Origin: CAYJXJ01 sp964374095
GTDB lineage: Bacteria; Elusimicrobiota; Elusimicrobia; UBA1565; UBA9628
Length of the DNA stretch: 16,948 nucleotides
Assembly (NCBI GenBank): GCA_964374095.1
Contig: CAYJXJ010000100.1
Span: 1 to 16,948, forward strand
Reading direction: 5' to 3'
A program made the translations under genes and the position numbers. Below the pieces are notes generated by a model. The model was given only the letters and a program-made list of their open reading frames with translations. It did not search any database and was not told the DNA's origin. Every line of letters begins with the position of its first letter. The stretch's first letter is position 1. This document shows, piece by piece, positions 6,967-13,184 of this stretch.

Positions 6967-7812
6967 TCAAGGCATGCGCGGTGTTCCTGGAAACGCTCCA
7001 AGAGTGGCGCAGCTTAACGCTGCGCAAGACCAAGAGGCTGCCGGGCTGGATGATTGAGTTTGGTATCTGTGGCGAAGGGTCGCCGGTTCTGATCCCGCCG
7101 TAAGGAGGTCGCCGTGAGATAGGGTGGTGAAGGCTTCACGTCCTTCGCCTGCCTCCTCCCTCCTTGTGATTGACGCGCGCGCTTCCGACAACGCGCCCTT
7201 GCGCAGCAGCCAATAACGAGCGGGCTGGCTTGGATAGACGGATCGAACGGCCCCGGATTCAAAGCGGGCGAGCGCGTCATTGTAGACGGCGCACAACAGG
7301 CGCTCTCTGCCCGCCGCCCGGCACCTAAGCGACATCCGCCCCAGTTCCGTCTCGAATGCCAGGCCGATGGCCGTTCCCCCTTCTTCATATCGGCATGGCG
7401 AGACGACATCGAGGTAACTGGCGCGAGACCAGATACGCGCGTCGAAGGGTTCCTCCGAGGTCGCCGCCCGGCCGTTGACGGCGAACCGAATCAGATAGGC
7501 CGGAGGAACATAACCATGGCCTCCGATGATCCCGGCGTCGTCTTGCTCCGGGCATGCTCCAGGCTTGAGGGGACGAGCTTCCCCGGTCTGAATCCAAACC
7601 TCGGCGCCCGCCAGGGCGGCCAGGGATTGCTTTGCCCGCGCGCCGCTAAAATGGGCCCGAGCTTCATCGTAGGTAAGGGTGGGGCCGGCCGTCGCGCGAT
7701 CCGCGCGGGTTTTGCCGGGACGCGCCTCGAACGCCGCGTCGCCGCTCCACGCGGCGGCGTCACCCGCCGTCAAGCCAAACCCCGCGGCCAGCAGCAGCAA
7801 CTCCCTCTTCAT
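6967..7812 (-). CDS. Exported protein of unknown function
   Basis: The protein has 281 residues from the ATG at 7812; an upstream in-frame codon at 7863 would only add an arginine-rich stretch before the signal peptide. The start MKRELLLLAAGFGLTAGDAA is a clear signal peptide, so the protein is exported. The body has scattered Cys residues and ordinary mixed composition, and I do not recognise a family. The last 45 residues (Ser/Ala/Cys-rich, ending SCATLGAFPGTPRMP) look unlike the rest, and their codons contain a perfect 7-bp inverted repeat (7007-7013 with 7019-7025). The true C-terminus may have been changed by a frameshift. The gene diverges from the amidoligase gene and lies upstream of the NACHT gene on the same strand, 177 bases away. 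Confidence 0.6.
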   Translation of the reverse strand: MKRELLLLAAGFGLTAGDAAAWSGDAAFEARPGKTRADRATAGPTLTYDEARAHFSGARAKQSLAALAGAEVWIQTGEARPLKPGACPEQDDAGIIGGHGYVPPAYLIRFAVNGRAATSEEPFDARIWSRASYLDVVSPCRYEEGGTAIGLAFETELGRMSLRCRAAGRERLLCAVYNDALARFESGAVRSVYPSQPARYWLLRKGALSEARASITRREEAGEGREAFTTLSHGDLLTAGSEPATLRHRYQTQSSSPAASWSCAALSCATLGAFPGTPRMP

Positions 7813-7937
7813 GTCCCGACCCCCTGGGCGGCTCCGCTTCCCTGCCGGACAGCCCCATGCCATTATGGTAGCCCGAACGATCGCCGCGATCCTGGGCCAT
7901 ACGGAGGGGTCGGGGCGTGGAGCCTTTGCCCCGCTTC

Positions 7938-7983
7938 GTTAATTGAAAGTTTCATTGACAAGAACCGGCCCTTGTGGTCCAAT
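7938..7983 (+). promoter_or_regulatory. Promoter region of the amidoligase gene with motif GTTAA(N4)AAGTTTCATTG
   Basis: A perfect TTGACA (-35) is at 7955-7960, followed after 17 bases by TCCAAT (7978-7983), a partial -10. Overlapping the -35 is GTTAATTGAAAGTTTCATTG (7938-7957), which holds the palindrome TGAAA-G-TTTCA. A 17-of-20 match to this stretch lies in the promoter region of the other plus-strand gene (10826-10845), so the motif may be an operator shared by the two genes. Confidence 0.55.
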
Positions 7984-7990
7984 TGAATTC

Positions 7991-8032
7991 TGTGGCTTAA
8001 CGGCCGTGTGGGTTCGATCCCCTCCGCCGGCA
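7991..8032 (+). pseudogene. 3' fragment of a tRNA, leucine-type
   Basis: TGTGGCTTAACGGCCGTG resembles a long variable arm. GTGGG-TTCGATC-CCCTC (8009-8024) is a T-arm with one mismatched pair, then CGCCGGC and discriminator A (8025-8032). A long variable arm with A at the discriminator fits tRNA-Leu. The 5' partner GCCGGCG and the D and anticodon arms are absent upstream, and no CCA follows. So this is about 42 bases of a tRNA 3' part, not a functional gene. Such fragments are typical leftovers of integration at tRNA genes (att cores). It now lies in the leader of the amidoligase gene. Confidence 0.55.
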
Positions 8033-8062
8033 GGAATTGCTGAGGGATAAGGAAACTCGAGA

Positions 8063-9205
8063 ATGACAAGCCGGGCGCGCCTCAAGGGCCGAACCGCGGT
8101 GATCGCTGGACTCTGCCTCTCCGCGCTTGGTGCCCCGGCCCTGGCTCAGCACCGAGCCGCGTTCGCACCGGTGCGTCGCCTCCCGCCGGCGTTCGCCGCG
8201 CCCCTGGGTCCCCGCGGCATCGCCTTCGATGCCCACCGGGCCTTGCCGGCGGTCGAGCTCCGCCTCGCGCTCCCCCCATCCCTCACCGCTGCGCCCGAGC
8301 CCGGCCCCTCCTCCGAGCAACCCGCCGACGCCGCGCCCCGGGACCTGGACTTAAGCGGGCATGCCTTTCGCGCCGCCGCCGGGACCCTCTTGGGACAAGA
8401 GCTCACCATCGTCCCCCCGGCCTACCTCAGGCCGGTTCAAGTCGCGGAATGGATCGCCGCGCGGGCCGGGGGGACCGCGGTGGAGCATGAACCCAACGGC
8501 AGGTCGACGGCGCTGACCGGCGATGGGATTTGGGTCGTGACCATCGACGGCCGCGTGCCCGGAGGGCCTCCCATCATCGAAGCGGCGACGCCTCCCCTCG
8601 CCTTTGAGGCTGAGGCCCGTCTAGCCCAGCTCTTGCCCGGGCTGCACGGCCTCGGCGCCCCTGTGAGCACGCTCGGCGGCGGCCATCTCCACGTAGACGG
8701 TACCGCCTTCCTGTCCCGCCCCGGCTTGTTGGAGCGCTTCCTGGCCTTCTACCTCTACGTGGAGCCCGCCTTGCTTTCCCGGTTCCGGCACCCCGCGCGC
8801 GCCCATGCCGCCCGAGGATACTGCGAGTTTCCCGAGAGCCCCGCTCTGCGCTCCACGCTCCTGGCCGCCGGCCGCACGCCGTCCGACGGGCTGCGGGAGG
8901 CCCTCGAGTCGTTCCTGTCGGCGCATAGCCTGCGCCGCGAGATGGCGCTCAACCTCCGAAGCCTCTCCGGGGTCTTCTCTGGAAACAAGAGATCCAAGGG
9001 AACCTTGGAGTTGAGGCTCTTCGATACACCGAAAGACGCCGCGGAGTTGATGGCGCAGCACGCGACCGTGCGGCTCCTGCTTGCAGCCGCCTACGGCGTC
9101 GGTCCCGCGCCCGATCCGCAAGCAACTCCCGTCGCGGACATCGAGATCGCCTTGGCGGCGCTGCGCCGCGGGGCTACTCGAAGTAGCGGAAACCCTTCCC
9201 GGTAA
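8063..9205 (+). CDS. Exported amidoligase-family protein
   Basis: The protein has 380 residues. Residues 99-345 match the putative amidoligase family (a carboxylate-amine ligase group related to glutamine synthetase and glutamate-cysteine ligase): GQELTI (111-116), IEAATPPL (172-179), GGHLHVDG (206-213), NLRSL (297-301) and KGTLELRLFDTP (312-323). Known members are thought to form amide bonds with ATP, for example in peptide tagging or cell-wall linkage, and usually stand next to a gamma-glutamylcyclotransferase-like gene. Here no such partner is visible. Unusually, residues 1-29 form a signal peptide (LCLSALGAPALA, then Q), followed by a Pro/Ala-rich stretch to about residue 95. AAGGA lies nine bases upstream of the ATG. 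Its 3' end overlaps the convergent response regulator gene by 32 bases. The family call is good; activity outside the cytoplasm is an open problem. Confidence 0.78.
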   Translation: MTSRARLKGRTAVIAGLCLSALGAPALAQHRAAFAPVRRLPPAFAAPLGPRGIAFDAHRALPAVELRLALPPSLTAAPEPGPSSEQPADAAPRDLDLSGHAFRAAAGTLLGQELTIVPPAYLRPVQVAEWIAARAGGTAVEHEPNGRSTALTGDGIWVVTIDGRVPGGPPIIEAATPPLAFEAEARLAQLLPGLHGLGAPVSTLGGGHLHVDGTAFLSRPGLLERFLAFYLYVEPALLSRFRHPARAHAARGYCEFPESPALRSTLLAAGRTPSDGLREALESFLSAHSLRREMALNLRSLSGVFSGNKRSKGTLELRLFDTPKDAAELMAQHATVRLLLAAAYGVGPAPDPQATPVADIEIALAALRRGATRSSGNPSR

Positions 9206-9863
9206 CGGCCTGGATCTTATCGGCCAACTCCCGCGGCAGCTTCTTGCGCAGGTTCGTGAGATGGGTGTCGACGACGTGATCCACCGCGATGGTATGCCAG
9301 AGCTTGGAAAGGATATGCTTGCGGCTCAGCACCTGCGGCCGTTTCTTGACCAGGAAGTAGCGGAGCTCATACTCCTTGACGGTGAGATACGGGATCACCT
9401 GGCCCTTGTAGCGGACGATATGAGACTTGAGGTCCAACTCGCAGTCACCGGCCTTGAGCACGTCTCCGTCCTCGCGCTCGTAGGTGATGCGCCTGAGCAG
9501 AGCCTCGACCCAGAGCAGCAGCTCGTCGGCGGCCACGGGCTTGACCAAATACTGGTCCGCGCCGGCCTTGAACCCGGCGGCCTTGTCTTCAAAACCCGCT
9601 CGGGAGGTCAGCATGATGACCGGGGTCCGGGCCAATTCCTTGTGGTCCCGAATCCTTTGGCACAGATCCAGGCCGCTCCCGTCGGGGAGGTTCCAGTCGA
9701 CCAGGGCGAGGTCGGGCTTCTCCCTGGTGAAGAGGCTCCAGGCCACCCCCACCAGGTCCGCGGCCACGACGCGCAACCCCGCTTCGGATAGGCAGCCCTG
9801 ATACACATCCCGCAGGGCCGGGTCGTCCTCCACGAAGAGGATCGTCTTTTGCGAGCTCTCCAT
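9174..9863 (-). CDS. OmpR/PhoB-family response regulator, orphan
   Basis: The protein has 229 residues from the ATG at 9863; a longer frame to 9917 is possible but adds only an unmatched leader. Residues 6-124 form a receiver domain: acidic pair Asp13-Asp14, phosphoacceptor Asp56 in LALVDWNLPDG, Thr86 and Lys108 (LVKP). Residues 132-229 form a winged-helix DNA-binding domain (LTVKEYELRYFLV, DTHLTNLRKKL, TGKGFRYFE). It would be phosphorylated by a sensor kinase and bind DNA as a dimer at direct repeats. No kinase gene is in the window. It lies 50 bases after the 279-residue gene, probably in one transcript with it, and overlaps the 3' end of the amidoligase gene on the opposite strand. It might control the nearby plus-strand genes that share an upstream motif; this is a guess. 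Confidence 0.92.
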   Translation of the reverse strand: MESSQKTILFVEDDPALRDVYQGCLSEAGLRVVAADLVGVAWSLFTREKPDLALVDWNLPDGSGLDLCQRIRDHKELARTPVIMLTSRAGFEDKAAGFKAGADQYLVKPVAADELLLWVEALLRRITYEREDGDVLKAGDCELDLKSHIVRYKGQVIPYLTVKEYELRYFLVKKRPQVLSRKHILSKLWHTIAVDHVVDTHLTNLRKKLPRELADKIQAVTGKGFRYFE

Positions 9864-9913
9864 ATCGTCTTTAACCGAGAGTCTACTATTTGCCGAGGGG
9901 ATTGTGGACACCC

Positions 9914-10753
9914 TCAAGGGAGAGTCGCGCCGAACATGACGGCCACGCCCCAGTCGTCATCCCGGCTGTCGTACTCCAGCTCCGGGCTCAAGCGCCAGCG
10001 CTGGGACAACCTCCATTGCAGGTCCAGGCCTACCTTCACGCTGGGATCCTTCTTGAAGCCGATCCGCGGATTAAGCTTGACCGCGGCTTTCGGGGCCAGA
10101 CTCGCGGGCAGGTCGCGCTTGTCTTCGGAGGCGCCGGGCGGCGGGATGTCGTCGCCCCAGTCGGCGTCCTTCTCCCGATCGCGCCGGCGGTCCCGCCGGG
10201 CGCCCAGACGGTCCGAAAGATAGGCTTGGGTGTCGGTTCGCAACTCGATGGGGACTTCGCGGGTGACGATCTCGTAGGCCTGCAGGCCGTACACCGCCCA
10301 CTGCGTGACTTTGTTGGGGAATTGGGCCTGGAGGCGGGTGGCCAGGGCGTCGGCCAAGGCGAGCATCTCGCGAGACTTGATTTTCCGGCCGAAATTGTAC
10401 CGCTCCCTATCGGGATGGCTGAGGTTCGGCATCTCCGCGGCCTGCCTCTCGGCCTCCCGCTGCCACCGAGACCATTGGCGGCTGGACACGGTGAGCTGGA
10501 CCCACTCCGACACTCGGGAATCCGGCAGGGTGATGTCCGCGAGCCGCTCCCGCCCCGAGCGGGAGGGTTCGGGCTCGAGCGCCGCCGGAGAGATGGAACG
10601 GTAGAATGCGGCAAGCTTGCGGGCCTGCTCCTCCCGGGCGTCAAGCGTCTCCTCCAACCGCGGCAACGGCGGGATCGGCAGGACCTGAGCCGACGCCGCC
10701 GGCGCAAGGGACATCCAGAGGACGGCGACGCAAGCCCGAGGCTCCCATGCCAT
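9914..10753 (-). CDS. Exported envelope protein of unknown function
   Basis: The protein has 279 residues from the ATG at 10753. The N-terminal 22 residues (ACVAVLWMSLAPAASAQ) are a signal peptide, so longer upstream frames, which are Arg-rich, are not used. Residues 30-190 are charged and probably helical, with a conserved-looking core around the WAVYGLQAYEIV segment. Residues 235-279 alternate polar and hydrophobic residues (KVGLDLQWRLSQRW, WGVAVMFGATLP), like the last strands of an outer-membrane beta structure. I do not recognise a family. The start has no clear Shine-Dalgarno, but TAGAAT lies eight bases upstream, so a leaderless transcript is likely. The response regulator gene follows after 50 bases. 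The gene is divergent from the 157-residue gene. Confidence 0.68.
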   Translation of the reverse strand: MAWEPRACVAVLWMSLAPAASAQVLPIPPLPRLEETLDAREEQARKLAAFYRSISPAALEPEPSRSGRERLADITLPDSRVSEWVQLTVSSRQWSRWQREAERQAAEMPNLSHPDRERYNFGRKIKSREMLALADALATRLQAQFPNKVTQWAVYGLQAYEIVTREVPIELRTDTQAYLSDRLGARRDRRRDREKDADWGDDIPPPGASEDKRDLPASLAPKAAVKLNPRIGFKKDPSVKVGLDLQWRLSQRWRLSPELEYDSRDDDWGVAVMFGATLP

Positions 10754-10761
10754 ACGCCGAT

Positions 10762-10791
10762 ATTCTAGCGCGGGATCCCGGGCCGCGCATG
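10762..10791 (-). promoter_or_regulatory. Probable leaderless promoter of the gene at 9914-10753
   Basis: On the minus strand TAGAAT (10762-10767) lies eight bases before the ATG, and CATGCG (10786-10791) lies 18 bases further upstream. The same layout, CATGCC, 18 bases, TATAAT, then the start, occurs before the NACHT gene, and the first half of the spacer (GGCCCG) also matches. The transcript would start next to the ATG. Confidence 0.4.
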
Positions 10792-10825
10792 AGTCCAAGG
10801 ACCCACGTCGGCCGGTTCCCGACGA

Positions 10826-10872
10826 GTTAACCGGAAGTTTCATTGCTCCGATCAGGGCCCAGCCCCTACAAT
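10826..10872 (+). promoter_or_regulatory. Promoter region of the 157-residue gene with the shared motif
   Basis: GTTAACCGGAAGTTTCATTG (10826-10845) matches 17 of 20 bases of the stretch in front of the amidoligase gene. TACAAT at 10867-10872 is a good -10; the -35 would be the weak TTGCTC (10843-10848), 18 bases upstream. The weak -35 at the position of the shared motif suggests activator help. Confidence 0.5.
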
Positions 10873-10883
10873 GTCTGGAGTCA

Positions 10884-10907
10884 ACATGGCTTGCGCCGAC
10901 GCCATGT
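10884..10907 (+). promoter_or_regulatory. Leader hairpin before the 157-residue gene
   Basis: ACATGGC (10884-10890) pairs perfectly with GCCATGT (10901-10907) around a 10-base loop. It lies between the -10 box and the GGAGGAG ribosome site, so it is in the mRNA leader, and it ends three bases before that site. It could tune translation or stabilise the mRNA. Confidence 0.4.
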
Positions 10908-10926
10908 AATGGAGGAGAGCAATCAA

Positions 10927-11400
10927 ATGAAGAAGTTGAGCATTCTAGCCGTTCCCTGGGCGTTGCTGGCCGGCCCGGTCTACGCGGGCGAAAGCGCCCT
11001 TCGGGATCGTCTGCAAGCCGCCGCCCAAACCAGCATCGCCGCCAAGGAAACGACGGATTTCGCCGTCGCGCGGGACATGGCCGCGCGAAGCCTGGACGGA
11101 ACCGCGCCAACCCCGGTCCTCGCCGCCGTACCGGCGAAGCCCTCCGCGCTCGTGTGGGGCGCCGTGGCCGGGTCGCCAAGCCCCGCAGAGACTTCACCGC
11201 GGCGCGAGCCGCCTGCTCCCAAGACCCGGCATCAATCGGTGCTGGACTCGCCCGGCGAAAGGGCCGCCGCCTTCCTTTACATCTGCGGCGTCGCGATCGC
11301 GGTGGGAGTCGCCTTCTTCCCCCTGGGCGGATTGGCCGCCGCCGGCATCGGCCTCGCCGGTCTGGGCGTCGGCTACCTGGTCTTCAAGTACTTGGTCTGA
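10927..11400 (+). CDS. Small exported membrane protein, unknown function
   Basis: The protein has 157 residues. The start is the ATG after GGAGGAG (about 9 bases spacing); an earlier ATG at 10843 lies inside the promoter region and is rejected. MKKLSILAVPWALLAGPVYA is a signal peptide. Residues 23-105 are Ala/Pro/Ser-rich and probably unstructured. Residues 112-156 are hydrophobic, with two Gly-rich membrane segments (FLYICGVAIAVGVAFFPLGG and AAGIGLAGLGVGYLVFKYLV). Its plan, a low-complexity linker then a C-terminal membrane part, resembles the three large proteins encoded downstream on the other strand. It converges with the first of them, and a functional link is possible. I do not recognise a family. 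Confidence 0.75.
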   Translation: MKKLSILAVPWALLAGPVYAGESALRDRLQAAAQTSIAAKETTDFAVARDMAARSLDGTAPTPVLAAVPAKPSALVWGAVAGSPSPAETSPRREPPAPKTRHQSVLDSPGERAAAFLYICGVAIAVGVAFFPLGGLAAAGIGLAGLGVGYLVFKYLV

Positions 11401-11412
11401 CCCCCCAGTCAG

Positions 11413-11454
11413 CGCCAAGCGGCCCGCGGAGTCTGCCTAGCGCCTGGCGTCTTT
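11413..11454 (+). terminator. Possible terminator of the 157-residue gene
   Basis: CGCCAAGC (11413-11420) pairs with GCCTGGCG (11442-11449) with one mismatch, around a 21-base GC-rich loop, and is followed by TCTTTG. The position 12 bases after the stop is right, but the loop is long and the T-run short. Confidence 0.3.
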
Positions 11455-11496
11455 GTCAAATCACGGGTTGCGGTTGCGCTTGCGCTCCACCAGCCA

Positions 11497-13107
11497 TCAA
11501 TTGGTCAGCGGATTCCCTGCGGGGGTCTTGGCCGGCTGCGTCGCCGGTTCCTTAGCCGAATCCTGAGGCGCCGGCGCCTCGCCGGTGGCTTTCGCCTCGG
11601 CGTCCTTCCGCAGGGCATCGAGCATCTCGTGGCCCTTGTGATGAACGCGTTGGCGATGGTCTTCGATCCGCTCGGCCAGGATGAAGTGGCCGGAGATCCT
11701 GGACGCCAGCACAATGGCCGCCTTCTTGATTTCGCCGGCGATCTCTCGTATCGAATGTCCCAACGGACTCCCGCCCAGGGCGTCTACTTTATTGCCCCTC
11801 CTTTTGATGCTTGCGGCCAGACGCAATATCCAGAGAGCGAAAGCCATCGCCAGGAACTGGCTGAGTTGCAGAGTGAAGTGGTAAAGACCCGACAGGCCCC
11901 GCTTCTTGAACCCGAGAGCCTTCTTTAGGGTTTCCGTGACCTTCCGAGTGCCTAACGAGAGCCAGGTCACGGCCTGTTTGATCTCATCATTCGCATTATT
12001 GAATTCTCTCTCCCAAGGGGTCACGATATCCGTCGGCTGACAGCCTTCCGGGGTACGAACCTCATTCCCCCCGCACTCCTTGCCGGGACTCCAACCGCTC
12101 GGCGGCGAGGGCGGGTTGACGGGGGCGTCGGCGTCCGTCGGCGACTCCAGCGTCTTGGCCTGCGCCGCTGTCTGGTTCTTGTCGAAATCGACCTGGCCCT
12201 TCATGACCTGAGTCTCAACGCCCGCAGCGCCCTTCATGGGGACTGAGATGGTTCGCAAACGAGCCAAGCTTCGGCTGTTCCTCGCCGCGCCGCGGATGAC
12301 GCCAAGACGCCCGGAGGCAAGGGTCGGGCGCAATCTTCCCGAGCGCGATAATGTCGCCTGGGGGGCGGAGCCCCGAGAAAGGGCGGTCAGCGCGCCCTGC
12401 GGCCCCTGGAGCGTCATAGGCTGGAATGTCGACGGCGCGTTTGCGAAGATGCCGCTCTTAGAGTCGCCGCCCAGCGCGTTGGAGAGCTTGAACCCCCCTC
12501 CATCCCGACCCCAGGTGGGCGGTTTCGGCTCCGCTTCCGCCACTGGAGCGGGCGTCGGGAGCCAGCCCTCGGGCGCTGGGGGCATGTTCGGGGCCGCTTC
12601 AGCGAGCTGTGACAGGGCGTCGTCTTTGGCGGGCTGGGGCGCGGGGTCTGACGGGGCCACCGCCGGGGGGACCGCGGCTGCCTCCGGTTGGACCATCAGG
12701 CGCATGGCATCCGGCGGGGGAGCCTTGGGCGCTTTGATCGTCGAGGTTATGGGAGCGAGCGTCGGACCGGTCGCGGGCGCCGCCGCATCCCCTTGACTCC
12801 GCCGGTAGCGGTCGGCCAATACGGCGCCGGTCGCGATGGCCAAGACCATTGCGACTCGGGAAGACGCCCCGAGCCAACCCAGCAATCGGCCGGCCGCCGA
12901 TCTCGCGGCGAGTCGGGCGCCGACCGGAGAAGCTCCGGAGAGAACCGCGGAAACTCCACTCCCGCCGGTCGCTCCGACGAAACCCTTGGCCTCCGCCGCG
13001 CCCCCGCCCCCAGCCGCCCCTCCCCGGCGCTCCTCCTCCTCCTCCTCCTCCTCCTTACGCCAGGCCAGGTCCGGGATGTTCAGCTTCGCATCCTTCAAGT
13101 CTTCCAT
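11497..13107 (-). CDS. Linker-rich membrane protein 1 of a three-member family
   Basis: The protein has 536 residues from the ATG at 13107, which has AGGGAG upstream. Order: LNIPDLAWRK (9-18), a run of eight Glu (19-26), a Gly/Ala patch, one membrane segment (about 80-98), then an Ala/Pro-rich linker (105-345). The linker holds GGGFKLSNALGGD (203-214) and Gly-Arg-Leu units (257-285). A Cys pair, ECGGNEVRTPEGCQP (344-358), is followed by a helical C-terminus with one clear membrane segment (about 413-432), a basic amphipathic stretch and a Pro/Ala tail. The Cys motif recurs in the next protein as KCGEGETRSGDACVP at the same place before the membrane region. The gene is last of three consecutive genes on this strand, 77 bases after its neighbour. 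Parts of its 3' half are less GC-rich than the window average. No known family is recognised; a structural or envelope-assembly role is a guess. Confidence 0.78.
   Translation of the reverse strand: MEDLKDAKLNIPDLAWRKEEEEEEEERRGGAAGGGGAAEAKGFVGATGGSGVSAVLSGASPVGARLAARSAAGRLLGWLGASSRVAMVLAIATGAVLADRYRRSQGDAAAPATGPTLAPITSTIKAPKAPPPDAMRLMVQPEAAAVPPAVAPSDPAPQPAKDDALSQLAEAAPNMPPAPEGWLPTPAPVAEAEPKPPTWGRDGGGFKLSNALGGDSKSGIFANAPSTFQPMTLQGPQGALTALSRGSAPQATLSRSGRLRPTLASGRLGVIRGAARNSRSLARLRTISVPMKGAAGVETQVMKGQVDFDKNQTAAQAKTLESPTDADAPVNPPSPPSGWSPGKECGGNEVRTPEGCQPTDIVTPWEREFNNANDEIKQAVTWLSLGTRKVTETLKKALGFKKRGLSGLYHFTLQLSQFLAMAFALWILRLAASIKRRGNKVDALGGSPLGHSIREIAGEIKKAAIVLASRISGHFILAERIEDHRQRVHHKGHEMLDALRKDAEAKATGEAPAPQDSAKEPATQPAKTPAGNPLTN
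13031..13055 (-). repeat. Trinucleotide microsatellite encoding a Glu run
   Basis: Eight tandem TCC units on the plus strand encode eight consecutive Glu codons (all GAG) near the N-terminus of the 536-residue protein. A change of one unit would alter the length of the acidic run without shifting the frame. Confidence 0.85.
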
Positions 13108-13130
13108 GGTCGTCTCCCTGTCCCACCCTA

Positions 13131-13146
13131 CCAGGTTAACACCTGG
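13131..13146 (-). promoter_or_regulatory. Intergenic hairpin between family members
   Basis: CCAGGT (13131-13136) pairs with ACCTGG (13141-13146) around TAAC. It is in the 77-base gap between two co-directional genes and has no T-run, so it is not a terminator. It may protect the downstream message or be a processing site. Confidence 0.3.
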
Positions 13147-13184
13147 GACGTAACCACCATACTTTTGCACGCTGGAACCTACTT

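Noticed and set aside
7000..7105. Possible tRNA in the hairpin-rich stretch
   Set aside because: A T-loop-like GGTTCTGATCC does not fit TTCRA, and no acceptor or D-arm pairing could be made.
7997..8320. Minus-strand frame ending in RRRGSNPHGR
   Set aside because: This peptide is the usual artefact of translating a tRNA T-arm backwards; it supports the tRNA fragment, not a protein.
10843..10926. Upstream ATG of the 157-residue gene
   Set aside because: It would place the promoter, a hairpin and the ribosome site inside the coding region and put 28 residues before the signal peptide.
10754..11197. N-terminal extension of the 279-residue envelope gene
   Set aside because: The extra residues are Arg/Pro-rich and precede a clean signal peptide; they also run over the divergent gene.
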